A stretch of DNA of 64,000 bases, taken from NCBI GenBank assembly GCA_900540235.1, contig UQEY01000001.1, forward strand, positions 1 through 64,000, in the 5' to 3' direction. Origin of the DNA: an uncultured Eubacteriales bacterium. GTDB lineage: Bacteria > Bacillota > Clostridia > Oscillospirales > Acutalibacteraceae. A program made the position numbers and the translations under genes. The notes beneath the pieces were generated by a model, which saw only the letters and a list, made by a program, of their open reading frames with translations, ran no database searches and was not told the DNA's origin. Positions 1 through 8,643 of the stretch are shown here, piece by piece. Within the stretch, counting starts at the first letter, position 1. Each line of letters opens with the position of its first letter.

Positions 1-50
1 TCTTGCTTCCCTCTGACGAGGGAAGTGGCGGCTTCGCCGTCGATAGGAGA
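1..50. repeat. Partial palindromic repeat (MITE-like), cut by window edge
   Basis: An inverted repeat with arms CTTCCCTC and GAGGGAAG is followed by a second hairpin, GGCGGCTTCGCCG. The same order (palindrome, then TGGCG and a small CG-rich hairpin) is seen in the complete 120-bp element at 36571-36690, so this looks like a diverged copy of that family. It sits just after the DUF523 gene, which reads leftward, and its hairpins may also end that transcript. The left end lies outside the window. Confidence 0.5.
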
Positions 51-74
51 GAAACTACTAAGATAAACTATAAT

Positions 75-512
75 TTACTCATAATCTTCGATTTTATCCA
101 ATTTGCTTTCTCCAAGTATGATTATTCCGTGTTCATAAAGCATTTGTGCCGAAACACCGTTGCCGTATGTTAAAGTGCCGCTGAATGTTCCGTCATAAAT
201 TTTGCCAAAACCGCACGATGGACTTCTTTCTTTAAGTACGGCTATCCGGCAGGCGCTTTCCTCTGCTACATAAAGCGTTTTTTCAGCGCCGTCATAAAAT
301 TCCTCGGTTAAGTCTTTGCCGTCTTTTGAATAAACTTTTCCGTCTTTTATTTCGCTTGGAACTCTTGGAGTAGGCAGGTTTGCAAAAGTTTCCGGACAAA
401 CGGGAATAAGTGTGTGCTTTTGCCCGAGTTTAATCACTTCTTCACACTTATTATTGCCTCCGTTATATTTGCAATTTTCACCGAGTAAACACGCACTTAC
501 AAGAATTTTCAT
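75..512 (-). CDS. DUF523 family protein
   Basis: A 145-residue protein with the hallmarks of the DUF523 family: N-terminal VSACLLGENCKYNG, a central CPE followed by PTPRVPSEI, and SPSCG around residue 100. The conserved cysteines suggest metal or Fe-S binding, but no function is established for the family. The length is normal. Its ATG directly follows the stop of the small membrane protein gene at 513-698 (TAA then ATG), so the two are co-transcribed. The family call is firm and the function is unknown. Confidence 0.85.
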   Translation of the reverse strand: MKILVSACLLGENCKYNGGNNKCEEVIKLGQKHTLIPVCPETFANLPTPRVPSEIKDGKVYSKDGKDLTEEFYDGAEKTLYVAEESACRIAVLKERSPSCGFGKIYDGTFSGTLTYGNGVSAQMLYEHGIIILGESKLDKIEDYE

Positions 513-698
513 TTACTTTCTCCTTTTTGCAAGAATTATAAAAAATACCAAAACAAACAATACTAATAATATCGCAAAAATAAATACCGGAATTTTGCCG
601 ATAACAGGAAGTTTTCCGGCTATGCCGATTATTCCTGCAATTATCATAAAAATGATTATAAATATTGCAACGATTATTGCGTTTTTCTTGTTATCCAT
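513..698 (-). CDS. Small two-helix membrane protein, unknown
   Basis: A 61-residue protein that is almost entirely hydrophobic. Two likely membrane helices span about residues 8-27 and 36-57, with a short loop (KLPVIGKIP) between them and a basic tail AKRRK, which predicts the C-terminus inside the cell. It is the first gene of a two-gene unit with the DUF523 gene, with no space between stop and start. I recognise no family. The coding call rests on the operon arrangement and the clean membrane topology. Confidence 0.55.
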   Translation of the reverse strand: MDNKKNAIIVAIFIIIFMIIAGIIGIAGKLPVIGKIPVFIFAILLVLFVLVFFIILAKRRK

Positions 699-868
699 AA
701 TATCACCAATGCTATAATATCATAATTTTTTTGATAAGTCCATACTGCCTTGTAAAGCTTGTTTCTTTACATATATGCAATGTGTACAAATATGATACCG
801 CTACTATACTTCTTTTTTGAACTAACTAAAGAAAATATTAAAATTTGGTGTCAAATTGAAAAGAATAG

Positions 869-897
869 TTGCAAAATTTGTAATTTAGTAATAATAT
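869..897 (+). promoter_or_regulatory. Likely sigma-A promoter of xpt
   Basis: TTGCAA at 869-874 and TAATAT at 892-897 are separated by 17 bases and lie about 40 bases before the xpt start. There is no purine riboswitch between this promoter and the gene. Confidence 0.4.
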
Positions 898-937
898 ATT
901 AACACATTATAAAAAGTTTATTTCGGTGGTACAAAGT

Positions 938-1516
938 ATGGATTTGTTAAAGCAAAAGATATTAGATGAAGGCGAAGTTTATGAGGGCAATATCCTCAAG
1001 GTTGACGGCTTTTTAAATCACAGAATCGATATTCCTTTTATGCGTGAGATTGCTAAGGAATTTCATCGCTTGTTTAAGGATGATAATGTTAACAAAATTC
1101 TTACTATCGAAGCATCGGGTATTGCTATCGGTGCGCTTGTAGCCGAGGAATTCGGTTGCCCGCTTGTTTTTGCTAAAAAAACAAAGACAAAAAACATTGC
1201 CGGTGATGTATATACTTCAAAGGTTGAAAGCTTTACTCACGGCACTACATACGATATTATTGTTTCAAAACGATTTCTTGATGAAAATGACAGAGTGCTT
1301 ATTGTTGATGACTTCCTTGCTATCGGCAATGCGCTCAACGGTCTTATTGACCTTGTTAATGACAGCGGTGCTTCTCTTGCAGGTTGCGGCGTTGTAATTG
1401 AAAAAGGTTTTCAGCACGGCGGCGATAAGCTCAGAGACGAGGGTATTAAGGTTGAATCTCTTGCTATTGTTGAAAGTATGGACCATGAAACCGGTAAGGT
1501 TTATTTCAGAGATTAA
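938..1516 (+). CDS. xpt: Xanthine phosphoribosyltransferase
   Basis: Transfers a phosphoribosyl group from PRPP to xanthine, giving XMP, in purine salvage in the cytoplasm. The protein is 192 residues, the usual Xpt length, with the type I phosphoribosyltransferase signature VLIVDDFLAIG at residues 120-130 that binds PRPP. I place the start at the ATG at 938 because GGTGGT at 925-930 is a well-spaced ribosome site for it; the in-frame GTG at 926 lies inside that site. The next four genes encode a nucleoside-type ABC transporter, which supports a purine uptake and salvage role. In Bacillus xpt is usually under a guanine riboswitch, but none is visible here. Confidence 0.92.
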   Translation: MDLLKQKILDEGEVYEGNILKVDGFLNHRIDIPFMREIAKEFHRLFKDDNVNKILTIEASGIAIGALVAEEFGCPLVFAKKTKTKNIAGDVYTSKVESFTHGTTYDIIVSKRFLDENDRVLIVDDFLAIGNALNGLIDLVNDSGASLAGCGVVIEKGFQHGGDKLRDEGIKVESLAIVESMDHETGKVYFRD

Positions 1517-1529
1517 TCGTTTTTTTATT

Positions 1530-1558
1530 TTGGTTATTCGGTGTTTTCACCTTATAAT
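1530..1558 (+). promoter_or_regulatory. Candidate promoter of the nucleoside ABC operon
   Basis: TTGGTT at 1530-1535 and TATAAT at 1553-1558 are 17 bases apart, and a ribosome site GGAGG precedes the ATG at 1590. A small inverted repeat GGTG/CACC lies in the spacer. The -35 box is weak, so read-through from xpt is also possible. Confidence 0.4.
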
Positions 1559-1589
1559 AAATTGATTTATTTGTACGGAGGTAAGACAA

Positions 1590-2828
1590 ATGAAACTCAC
1601 AAAGAAAATTCTTGCAGTTGTTCTTTCAGTTCTTTTTGTTGTAGGCGTGTTCGCAGGCTGTTCATCAAATAAGGACAATAACGACTCAAAAGAATCAACA
1701 AGCCAATCTGCTAAGTCAGATATCAAGGTAGGATTTATTTTCCTTCACGATGAGAACTCAACTTACGATAAGAACTTCATCACTGCTGCTGACGAAGCTT
1801 GTAAGGCTCTCGGTATTGCTGACGCAAACAAAATTTACAAAACAAACATTCCTGAAGGTCAAGAATGCGCTGAAGCTGCAGAAGACCTTGTTGATAAGGG
1901 ATGTTCAATCATCTTCGCAGACAGCTTTGGTCACGAACCATACATCATCGAAGTTGCTAAGAAGTATCCTGATGTTCAGTTCTGCCACTCAACTGGTACA
2001 AGAGCTCATACAGAAGGTCTTGACAACTATCACAACGCATTTGCTTCAATCTACGAAGGCAGATATCTTGCAGGTGTCGCTGCAGGTATGAAGCTTAACG
2101 AAATGATTGCTAACGGCGACTTCAAAAAAGACGAAGCTAAAATCGGTTATGTAGGTGCTTATACTTACGCAGAAGTTATTTCAGGTTACACATCATTCTT
2201 CCTTGGCGCTCGTTCAGTTTGCCCAAGCGCTACAATGGAAGTTCAGTTTACAGGTTCTTGGTATGATGAAACAGCTGAAAAAGAAGCTGCTAACACTCTT
2301 ATCGCTAACGGTTGTAAGCTTATCAGCCAGCACGCTGACTCAATGGGTGCTCCAACTGCTTGTGAAAATGCAGGTGTTCCTGATGTATCATACAACGGTT
2401 CAACAGCAAGTGCTTGCCCTAACACATTCATCGTTTCTTCAAGAATCAACTGGGCTCCTTACTATGAATATGCAATCAAAGCTGTTATGAACGGCGACAA
2501 GATTGACGCTGACTGGACCGGTACTCTTGCTACTAACTCTGTTCTTCTTACAGAAGTAGGCGATGCAGCTGCAGAAGGTACTCAGAAGGCTATCGACGAA
2601 GCTAAGGCTAAGCTTGAAGACGGTTCTCTTCAGGTATTCGATACTTCAACATTCACAGTTGACGGCAAGAAGCTTGACAGCTACAAGGCTGATGTTGATA
2701 CAGACGAAGCTTACACAGCTGATACAGAAGTAATTGAAAACGGTGCATTCCAGGAATCAAAGTTCCGTTCAGCTCCATATTTTGATGTTAAGATTGACGG
2801 TATTAAGCTTCTTAACGAAAAAATGTAA
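1590..2828 (+). CDS. BMP-family nucleoside-binding lipoprotein
   Basis: The substrate-binding part of an ABC importer, anchored outside the membrane. It has 412 residues, with a signal peptide at 1-23 and a lipobox ending in Cys24 (VFAGC), then a Ser/Asn/Lys-rich linker and a periplasmic-binding fold of the BMP/PnrA/NupN type (KVGFIFLHDENSTYD near the start, KIGYVGAYTYAEVISGYTSF in the middle). Family members bind purine nucleosides. Codons are strikingly uniform (GCT, CTT, TCA), as expected of a highly expressed gene. The ATPase and two permeases follow, after a hairpin that probably keeps the binding protein in excess. The specific ligand is inferred from the xpt neighbour. Confidence 0.9.
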   Translation: MKLTKKILAVVLSVLFVVGVFAGCSSNKDNNDSKESTSQSAKSDIKVGFIFLHDENSTYDKNFITAADEACKALGIADANKIYKTNIPEGQECAEAAEDLVDKGCSIIFADSFGHEPYIIEVAKKYPDVQFCHSTGTRAHTEGLDNYHNAFASIYEGRYLAGVAAGMKLNEMIANGDFKKDEAKIGYVGAYTYAEVISGYTSFFLGARSVCPSATMEVQFTGSWYDETAEKEAANTLIANGCKLISQHADSMGAPTACENAGVPDVSYNGSTASACPNTFIVSSRINWAPYYEYAIKAVMNGDKIDADWTGTLATNSVLLTEVGDAAAEGTQKAIDEAKAKLEDGSLQVFDTSTFTVDGKKLDSYKADVDTDEAYTADTEVIENGAFQESKFRSAPYFDVKIDGIKLLNEKM

Positions 2829-2864
2829 TTGAATTATAATTATTTATAATTTATAAGTAAAACC

Positions 2865-2895
2865 CGTGGCCATACCCTAAAAAGTATGGTCACGG
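2865..2895 (+). terminator. Intra-operon hairpin (partial terminator or mRNA stabiliser)
   Basis: A 12-bp stem (2865-2876 pairing with 2884-2895, one G-U pair) with a 7-base loop lies between the binding-protein gene and the ATPase gene. The downstream tract TAGTATTTGTTTT is only moderately T-rich, so read-through is likely. This placement is typical for ABC operons in which the binding protein is made in excess. Confidence 0.7.
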
Positions 2896-2936
2896 TAGTA
2901 TTTGTTTTAAGTGATATGAATTTTCCGGAGGACGGT

Positions 2937-4466
2937 ATGAGTGATACTTTTGCTATTGAATTAAAAGGCGTCACCAAAGTATTCGGGCAGATTGTTGCAA
3001 ACAAAAATGTTAATCTGCAAGTTAAAAAAGGTGAGATTTTAGCCATTTTGGGCGAAAACGGAAGTGGTAAGACCACTCTTATGAATATGCTTTCGGGCAT
3101 ATATTTCCCTGACGAGGGTCAGATTTTTGTTAACGGTGAAGAAGTAGTTATCAAATCACCGAGAGATGCGTTTAAATACGGCATCGGTATGGTGCATCAG
3201 CATTTTAAACTTGTTGATGTTTTTACTGCTACTGAGAATATAGTTCTCGGTATTAATGACAAGCAAAGATATAATATTAAAAAAGTCGAGAAGAAAGTAA
3301 AAGAAATTACAGATAAATACGGCTTTGATATTAACCTTGAAAGCAAGGTTTACGAAATGTCTGTTTCTGAAAAGCAGACTGTTGAAATTGTTAAGGTGCT
3401 TTACAGAGGTGCGCAAACTCTTATTCTTGACGAGCCTACCGCTGTACTTACACCGCAAGAAACTGAAAAATTATTTGATGTTTTGCGTCGAATGAAAGAA
3501 GACGGAAAGTCAATTATTATAATTACACATAAGCTCCACGAGGTTATGTCACTTACCGACAGAGTTGCTGTTTTGCGTAAGGGTGAATATATCGGCACAG
3601 TAGATACAAAGTCTGCTACCGAGCAATCACTTACAGAAATGATGGTCGGTAAAAAAGTATCACTTAATATTGAAAGAACCGAACCTGTTAACCCTGAAAA
3701 CAGAATTGAAATTAAAAATGTTACAACTCTTAATGCCGAGGGAGTAAAGACGATTGATAATCTTTCATTTGATATCAGAAGCGGCGAAATTCTCGGTATT
3801 GCAGGCATCGCCGGCAGCGGTCAAAGAGAACTTCTTGAAACCATAGCAGGTCTTCAAAAGCCTGAAAACGGTGAAATTATTTACCATTCACCTGAGGGCG
3901 AAACCGTAGATTTAAGGGCTAAAACTCCTACCCAAATTAAGGAACTCGGCGTAAGGCTTTCGTTTGTACCCGAGGACAGACTTGGTATGGGTCTTGTCGG
4001 TAATATGGATATTATCGATAATATGATGCTTCGTTCATACAAAAAGGGCGCTACTGCTTTTCTTGACAGAAAAGACCCTAAAAAACTTGCTGAAAAAATT
4101 ATTGAAAGTTTGGAAGTAGTTACTCCGGGTGCTACAACCCCTGTAAGAAAACTTTCCGGCGGTAATGTTCAAAAGGTACTTGTAGGTCGTGAAATTGCGG
4201 CTAACCCAAAGGTACTTATGGCGGCTTATCCTGTAAGAGGTCTTGATATCAATTCCTCTTATATGATTTATAATCTTCTTACTAAGCAAAAAGAAAACGG
4301 CGTTGCCGTTGTATTTGTCGGCGAGGACCTTGATGTTCTTGTTGAGCTTTGCGACAGAATTATGGTTATCAACTCAGGCAAAATTACCGGTATAGTTGAC
4401 GGAAGAACTGCCACTAAGGAAGAAATCGGTTTATTAATGACTAAAACGGAAAGGGAGGATGCGTAA
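2937..4466 (+). CDS. Nucleoside ABC transporter, double ATPase subunit
   Basis: Energises nucleoside import (NupO/YufO type). It has 509 residues and two ATPase halves. The first half has Walker A GENGSGKTT and LILDEPTA with a variant signature MSVSEKQ. The second has a degenerate P-loop (GIAGSGQRE), a good signature KLSGGN and a Walker B without the acidic pair (VLMAAYPVRGLD). This asymmetry is normal for sugar/nucleoside ATPases of this class. I start at the ATG at 2937, which has GGAGG at 2927-2931; upstream in-frame codons run into the hairpin at 2865-2895. Its stop overlaps the start of the first permease by one base (TAATG). Confidence 0.9.
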   Translation: MSDTFAIELKGVTKVFGQIVANKNVNLQVKKGEILAILGENGSGKTTLMNMLSGIYFPDEGQIFVNGEEVVIKSPRDAFKYGIGMVHQHFKLVDVFTATENIVLGINDKQRYNIKKVEKKVKEITDKYGFDINLESKVYEMSVSEKQTVEIVKVLYRGAQTLILDEPTAVLTPQETEKLFDVLRRMKEDGKSIIIITHKLHEVMSLTDRVAVLRKGEYIGTVDTKSATEQSLTEMMVGKKVSLNIERTEPVNPENRIEIKNVTTLNAEGVKTIDNLSFDIRSGEILGIAGIAGSGQRELLETIAGLQKPENGEIIYHSPEGETVDLRAKTPTQIKELGVRLSFVPEDRLGMGLVGNMDIIDNMMLRSYKKGATAFLDRKDPKKLAEKIIESLEVVTPGATTPVRKLSGGNVQKVLVGREIAANPKVLMAAYPVRGLDINSSYMIYNLLTKQKENGVAVVFVGEDLDVLVELCDRIMVINSGKITGIVDGRTATKEEIGLLMTKTEREDA

Positions 4467-5572
4467 TGAGTAATAAGCAAAAAGTTCACGAGCCTCTTTT
4501 TCATATTAGCAAAAGAGCTTCAATGCCTTGGTATTTTTCTTGGCTTATCAGGCTCGGCTCAATTCTTGCCGCTCTTATTATCAGCGGTATTGTAACAATG
4601 ATTTTAACTCATCAAAACCCTATCAGCGTTTATGCAACTATGTTTGACGGTGCTTTTGGTACTCCAAGAAGAATCTGGAATCTTTTCCAAAGTCTTGCTA
4701 TTCTTCTTTGCGTTGCTCTTGCGTTAACCCCTGCGTTTAAAATGCGATTTTGGAATATCGGCGGCGAGGGTCAGGTGCTTGTCGGCGGTCTTGCTACTGC
4801 AGCTTGTATGATTTGCCTCGGCGGAAAAATTCCTAATGCGCTTCTTATCATCGTTATGATTGTTGCGAGTATGCTTGCAGGTGCAATTTGGGCAGTTATT
4901 CCGGCTGTGTTTAAAGCTCAGTTTAACACAAATGAAACTCTTTTCACCCTTATGATGAACTATGTAGGTATTCAGCTTGTATCATACTTTGTTATGGTAT
5001 GGGAAGTGCCAAAGGGCTCGGGTAAAATCGGTATTATCAATCAAATGAGCCACGCCGGTTGGCTTCCGCAGCTTGGTAATTATGAATATTTGCTCAATAT
5101 TCTTGTAGTTCTTGCGCTTACAATATTTATGTATGTTTACCTTAAATACAGTAAGCACGGCTATGAGCTTTCAGTAGTTGGTGAAAGTGAAAATACTGCT
5201 AAATATATCGGTATCAATGTTAAAAAAGTTATTATCAGAACAATGTTTCTTTCAGGTGCGATTTGCGGTATTGCAGGTCTTCTCCTTGTCGGTGGCACAG
5301 ACCATACTATTTCAACAACTACTTCCAACAACCGTGGCTTCACCGCTATAATGGTTTCTTGGCTTGCTAAGTTTAACCCGATTTATATGGTGCTCACTTC
5401 GCTTCTTCTTGTATTTTTCGACAAGGGTGCTGCTGAAATTGCTACCGTATACGGTCTTAACGAATCATTCAGTGAAATTATTACCGGTATAATTCTTTTC
5501 TTCATTATCGGTTGCGAATTCTTTATAAATTATAAGATTAATTTCCGCAAAGCACATAAGGAGGGTAAATAA
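4466..5572 (+). CDS. Nucleoside ABC transporter permease 1
   Basis: A 368-residue integral membrane protein of the branched-chain/nucleoside permease family (NupP/YufP type). After a cytoplasmic N-terminus (about 30 residues) it has a chain of hydrophobic helices. The family motifs FKMRFWNIGGEGQVLVGGL (about residues 89-107) and GYELSVVGESENTAKYIGI mark the membrane domain and the coupling loop that contacts the ATPase. Translation is coupled to the ATPase gene by a one-base overlap and to the next permease by a one-base gap. It works as a heterodimer with the following gene product. Confidence 0.9.
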   Translation: MSNKQKVHEPLFHISKRASMPWYFSWLIRLGSILAALIISGIVTMILTHQNPISVYATMFDGAFGTPRRIWNLFQSLAILLCVALALTPAFKMRFWNIGGEGQVLVGGLATAACMICLGGKIPNALLIIVMIVASMLAGAIWAVIPAVFKAQFNTNETLFTLMMNYVGIQLVSYFVMVWEVPKGSGKIGIINQMSHAGWLPQLGNYEYLLNILVVLALTIFMYVYLKYSKHGYELSVVGESENTAKYIGINVKKVIIRTMFLSGAICGIAGLLLVGGTDHTISTTTSNNRGFTAIMVSWLAKFNPIYMVLTSLLLVFFDKGAAEIATVYGLNESFSEIITGIILFFIIGCEFFINYKINFRKAHKEGK

Positions 5573-5573
5573 T

Positions 5574-6572
5574 ATGTTTTCTTTTTCAACTTTAGTAACA
5601 TTTATCCAGCGTGCTATTTTGCAGGGTATTCCTCTTCTTTACGGTTCAACCGGTGAAATTCTTACTGAAAAATCGGGTAACCTTAACCTTGGTATTCCGG
5701 GTATTATGTATGTCGGCGGTATCAGCGGTGTTATCGGCGCTTTCCTTTACGAAGATTCAATGGGGACAAATGCGCTAAACCCTTTTCTTGCTGTTTTAAT
5801 TCCGCTTTTGTGTACAGTTTTGGGGTCGTTTTTAACCGGACTTATCTATTGTTTCTTAACTGTAACTCTCCGTGCAAACCAAAATGTAACCGGTCTTGCT
5901 ATTACAACTTTCGGCGTTGGTTTCGGTAACTTCTTCGGTTCTTCTCTTGTTAAGCTTACAGGCAGTGATGTTCCGTCTGTTGCTCTTACAAGAACGAGTG
6001 CATTTTTCACTAAGAAGCTTCCTTTTGCTGAAACTACAGGCTGGTTCGGTAAGATTTTCTTCTCCTACAGTTTCCTTGCTTATGCGGCAATTATTATTGC
6101 TTTTTTGGTTGCATTCTTCCTTAGAAGAACTCGTGGCGGTCTTCATCTTCGTGCTATAGGTGAAAACCCTGCAACAGCCGATGCGGCAGGCATCAGCGTA
6201 TCTAAGTCAAAGTATCTTGCTACTTGCATTGGTAGCGTTATTGCAGGTCTTGGCGGTCTTTTCTATGTAATGGACTATGCTAACGGCGTTTGGTCAAACG
6301 AGGGTTTTGGCGACAGAGGTTGGCTTGCAATCGCACTCGTTATCTTTGCAATTTGGAAACCTGATTTAGGTATTTTGGGTTCTATCCTTTTCGGCGGTCT
6401 TTATATCGTTTATCTCTTTATTCCGGGTCTGAAAATGAGCACTCAGGAACTTTTCAAAATGCTTCCTTATATTGTAACTATTATAGTTCTTATTATCGTA
6501 AGCGTCAGAAAAAAGAGGGAAGACCAACCGCCTGCATCTCTCGGTCTTTCTTATTTCCGTGAGGACAGATAA
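5574..6572 (+). CDS. Nucleoside ABC transporter permease 2
   Basis: A 332-residue membrane protein, the second permease of the importer (NupQ/YufQ type). It carries the family's LTEKSGNLNLGIPGIMYVGG near residues 25-44 and the ATPase-contact loop GGLHLRAIGENPATADAAGI around residue 190. It is the last gene of the operon; the terminator at 6592-6626 follows. GGAGG in the tail of the previous gene serves as its ribosome site. Confidence 0.9.
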   Translation: MFSFSTLVTFIQRAILQGIPLLYGSTGEILTEKSGNLNLGIPGIMYVGGISGVIGAFLYEDSMGTNALNPFLAVLIPLLCTVLGSFLTGLIYCFLTVTLRANQNVTGLAITTFGVGFGNFFGSSLVKLTGSDVPSVALTRTSAFFTKKLPFAETTGWFGKIFFSYSFLAYAAIIIAFLVAFFLRRTRGGLHLRAIGENPATADAAGISVSKSKYLATCIGSVIAGLGGLFYVMDYANGVWSNEGFGDRGWLAIALVIFAIWKPDLGILGSILFGGLYIVYLFIPGLKMSTQELFKMLPYIVTIIVLIIVSVRKKREDQPPASLGLSYFREDR

Positions 6573-6591
6573 ATCAATTTATTATATTTTT

Positions 6592-6626
6592 GAAGGTACT
6601 GATTTTTTTCGGTGCCTTCTTTTTTA
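6592..6626 (+). terminator. Intrinsic terminator of the nucleoside ABC operon
   Basis: The stem GAAGGTAC / GTGCCTTC (one G-U pair) is followed by a run of seven T. Confidence 0.85.
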
Positions 6627-6688
6627 TGCGATTTACACGGTGAAAATAATTGTTAATAAAATGTTTTTAAATGATTTTTAAAAAGCTC

Positions 6689-6719
6689 TTGACCTAAAGT
6701 TAACTTTAGGTGTTATAAT
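6689..6719 (+). promoter_or_regulatory. MerR/SoxR-type promoter with palindromic operator
   Basis: TTGACC (6689-6694) and TATAAT (6714-6719) are 19 bases apart, too far for a normal sigma-A promoter. The perfect 20-base palindrome ACCTAAAGTTAACTTTAGGT (6692-6711) fills the spacer. A long spacer with a palindrome centred in it is the hallmark of promoters activated by MerR-family regulators. The half-site closely resembles the SoxR operator core (CCTCAAGTTAACTTGAGG, from memory). No MerR-family gene is in the window, so the regulator is encoded elsewhere. Confidence 0.75.
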
Positions 6720-6769
6720 GTTTACAACCTCAAAAATCAGGTAATAATTAATTTGAAAGGAAAAGAAAA

Positions 6770-8524
6770 ATGTATCTTGAAAAGATTAATTCGCCAAAAG
6801 ATTTGAAAAATTATTCTGTTGATGAAATGAAAGAGCTTGCAAAAGAAATGAGAACGGCTCTTTTGAAAAAACTCAGTATTCACGGCGGACACTGCGGCCC
6901 TAACTTCGGTATGGTCGAAGCTACTATTGCGCTTCACTATGGTTTTAATTCACCCGTTGATAAATTCGTTTTTGATGTATCTCACCAAACTTATCCTCAT
7001 AAGATGCTTACCGGCAGAGCATACGGTTTCCTTGACGAAAGCAGATACGACGATATCACCGGTTATAGCTGCCCTGAAGAAAGTGAACACGATTTCTTTA
7101 CAGTCGGTCATACTTCAACTTCAGTCAGCCTTGCTTGCGGTCTTGCAAAGGCAAGAGATTTAAAGGGTGACAAAGAAAATGTAATCGCAATTATAGGTGA
7201 CGGTTCTCTCAGCGGCGGCGAAGCACTTGAAGGTCTTAATGTTGCCGCAGAACTTGACAGTAACTTTATTATTGTAGTTAACGATAACGATATGTCTATC
7301 GCTGAAAATCATGGCGGTATGTATCAAAACCTTAAACTTCTTCGTGATACCGACGGCAAAGCAGAATGTAATTTGTTTAAGTCAATGGGTCTTGACTATG
7401 TTTTTGTTAAGGACGGCAACGACCTCTGCTCTCTCATTTCCGCATTTAAAAGCGTTAAGGATACAGATAAACCTGTTGTAGTTCATATTGTAACTCAAAA
7501 GGGTAAAGGCTTTTCTCTCGCAGAAGAAAATAAGGAAAATTGGCACTGGTGTATGCCTTTTAATATTGAAACAGGTGAACCGAAATTCAACTTTGACGGC
7601 GAAGATTACAGCAGTATAACAGTTGATTATCTTCTTGATAAAATGAAAAAGGACGAAAAAGTTGTTGCAATCACATCTGCCACTCCTACAGTTTTTGGCT
7701 TTACAGAAGATAAAAGAAAGCTTGCAGGTAAGCAGTTTGTTGATGTTGGTATTGCCGAGGAAACAGCCGTTGCTCTTGCTTCCGGTATTGCGGCAGGCGG
7801 AGGCAAACCTGTTTACGGTGTTTACAGCACATTTATCCAAAGAACTTATGACCAGCTTTCGCAAGACCTTTGTATCAATAATAACAGCGCAACAATTATC
7901 GTTTATGCCGCTTCCGTTTTCGGTATGAATGATGTTACCCATCTTGGCATTTATGATATCCCTATGATGTCAAATATTCCGAATCTTGTTTATCTTGCAC
8001 CAACAACTAAAGAGGAATATCTTGCAATGCTTGATTGGAGTGTTGAACAAAACGAGCATCCTGTTGCTATTCGTATTCCTTGTTGTGAATATGTTTCAAC
8101 CGATGAAAAAATTACTAAAGATTTTAACGTACTTAACAAGTACGAAGTTAAAGAACAGGGAAGTGAAGTGGCATTTATCGGTCTTGGCACTTTCTACCCT
8201 CTCGCTGTCGAGTCGGCTAAGCTTTATGAAGAAAAGACTGGAGTTAAAGCAACTGTTATTAACCCTTATTATATTACAGGCATAGACAGCGAACTTCTTA
8301 CTTCTCTTAAATCAAATCACAAAACGGTAGTAACGCTTGAAGACGGTATTCTTGACGGCGGCTTTGGCGAAAAGATTGCCCGTTTCTACGGTGACAGCGA
8401 TGTTAAGGTTCTCAACTTCGGTCTTAAAAAAGAATTCCTTGACCGCTATGACCCTATTCAAATTCTTAAAGAAAACCGCCTTACAAAGGAACAAATTGTA
8501 GACGATGTTCTTAACTTAAAATAA
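6770..8524 (+). CDS. DXS-like / transketolase-family thiamine-diphosphate enzyme
   Basis: A 584-residue thiamine-diphosphate enzyme with the domain order of 1-deoxyxylulose-5-phosphate synthase. The N-terminal HGGHCGPNFGMVEATIALHY leads into SHQTYPHKMLTGR. The cofactor motif is GDGSLSGGEALEGLN...NDND. The middle domain has TFIQRTYDQLSQDL and the C-terminal transketolase domain ends near residue 580. It is shorter than classical DXS (about 620). It differs at usually invariant spots: HCGPNFG where DXS has HLGSSLG, and ENWHW where DXS has a WHG motif. It may be a paralogue with another 2-keto substrate rather than the isoprenoid enzyme. It is a single-gene unit with its own MerR-type promoter and terminator, and AAAGGA precedes the ATG. 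Confidence 0.75.
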   Translation: MYLEKINSPKDLKNYSVDEMKELAKEMRTALLKKLSIHGGHCGPNFGMVEATIALHYGFNSPVDKFVFDVSHQTYPHKMLTGRAYGFLDESRYDDITGYSCPEESEHDFFTVGHTSTSVSLACGLAKARDLKGDKENVIAIIGDGSLSGGEALEGLNVAAELDSNFIIVVNDNDMSIAENHGGMYQNLKLLRDTDGKAECNLFKSMGLDYVFVKDGNDLCSLISAFKSVKDTDKPVVVHIVTQKGKGFSLAEENKENWHWCMPFNIETGEPKFNFDGEDYSSITVDYLLDKMKKDEKVVAITSATPTVFGFTEDKRKLAGKQFVDVGIAEETAVALASGIAAGGGKPVYGVYSTFIQRTYDQLSQDLCINNNSATIIVYAASVFGMNDVTHLGIYDIPMMSNIPNLVYLAPTTKEEYLAMLDWSVEQNEHPVAIRIPCCEYVSTDEKITKDFNVLNKYEVKEQGSEVAFIGLGTFYPLAVESAKLYEEKTGVKATVINPYYITGIDSELLTSLKSNHKTVVTLEDGILDGGFGEKIARFYGDSDVKVLNFGLKKEFLDRYDPIQILKENRLTKEQIVDDVLNLK

Positions 8525-8561
8525 TATAATATCTCGGGCAAATTATATTTGTCCTCAAAAA

Positions 8562-8595
8562 AAGGCTTTACGATTAATTTCGTAAAGCCTTTTTT
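8562..8595 (+). terminator. Terminator between convergent genes
   Basis: The stem AAGGCTTTACG / CGTAAAGCCTT has an 8-base loop and T and A runs on both sides, so it can act in both directions. Confidence 0.85.
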
Positions 8596-8600
8596 GTCGT

Positions 8601-8631
8601 AAAAATATTGTAGCGGTAAACATCGTTTACC
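8601..8631. repeat. Dispersed intergenic repeat, copy A
   Basis: A 30-base segment starting AAAAATATTGTAG and containing the hairpin GGTAAAC-ATC-GTTTACC. It matches 32178-32207 at 26 of 30 bases, and all four differences are transitions. Both copies lie directly downstream of a gene. Confidence 0.55.
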
Positions 8632-8643
8632 ATAAATTTGTTT

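Noticed and set aside
721..925. Possible purine riboswitch before xpt
   Set aside because: The conserved purine-aptamer loops and helices are not found; only a plain promoter and leader are visible.
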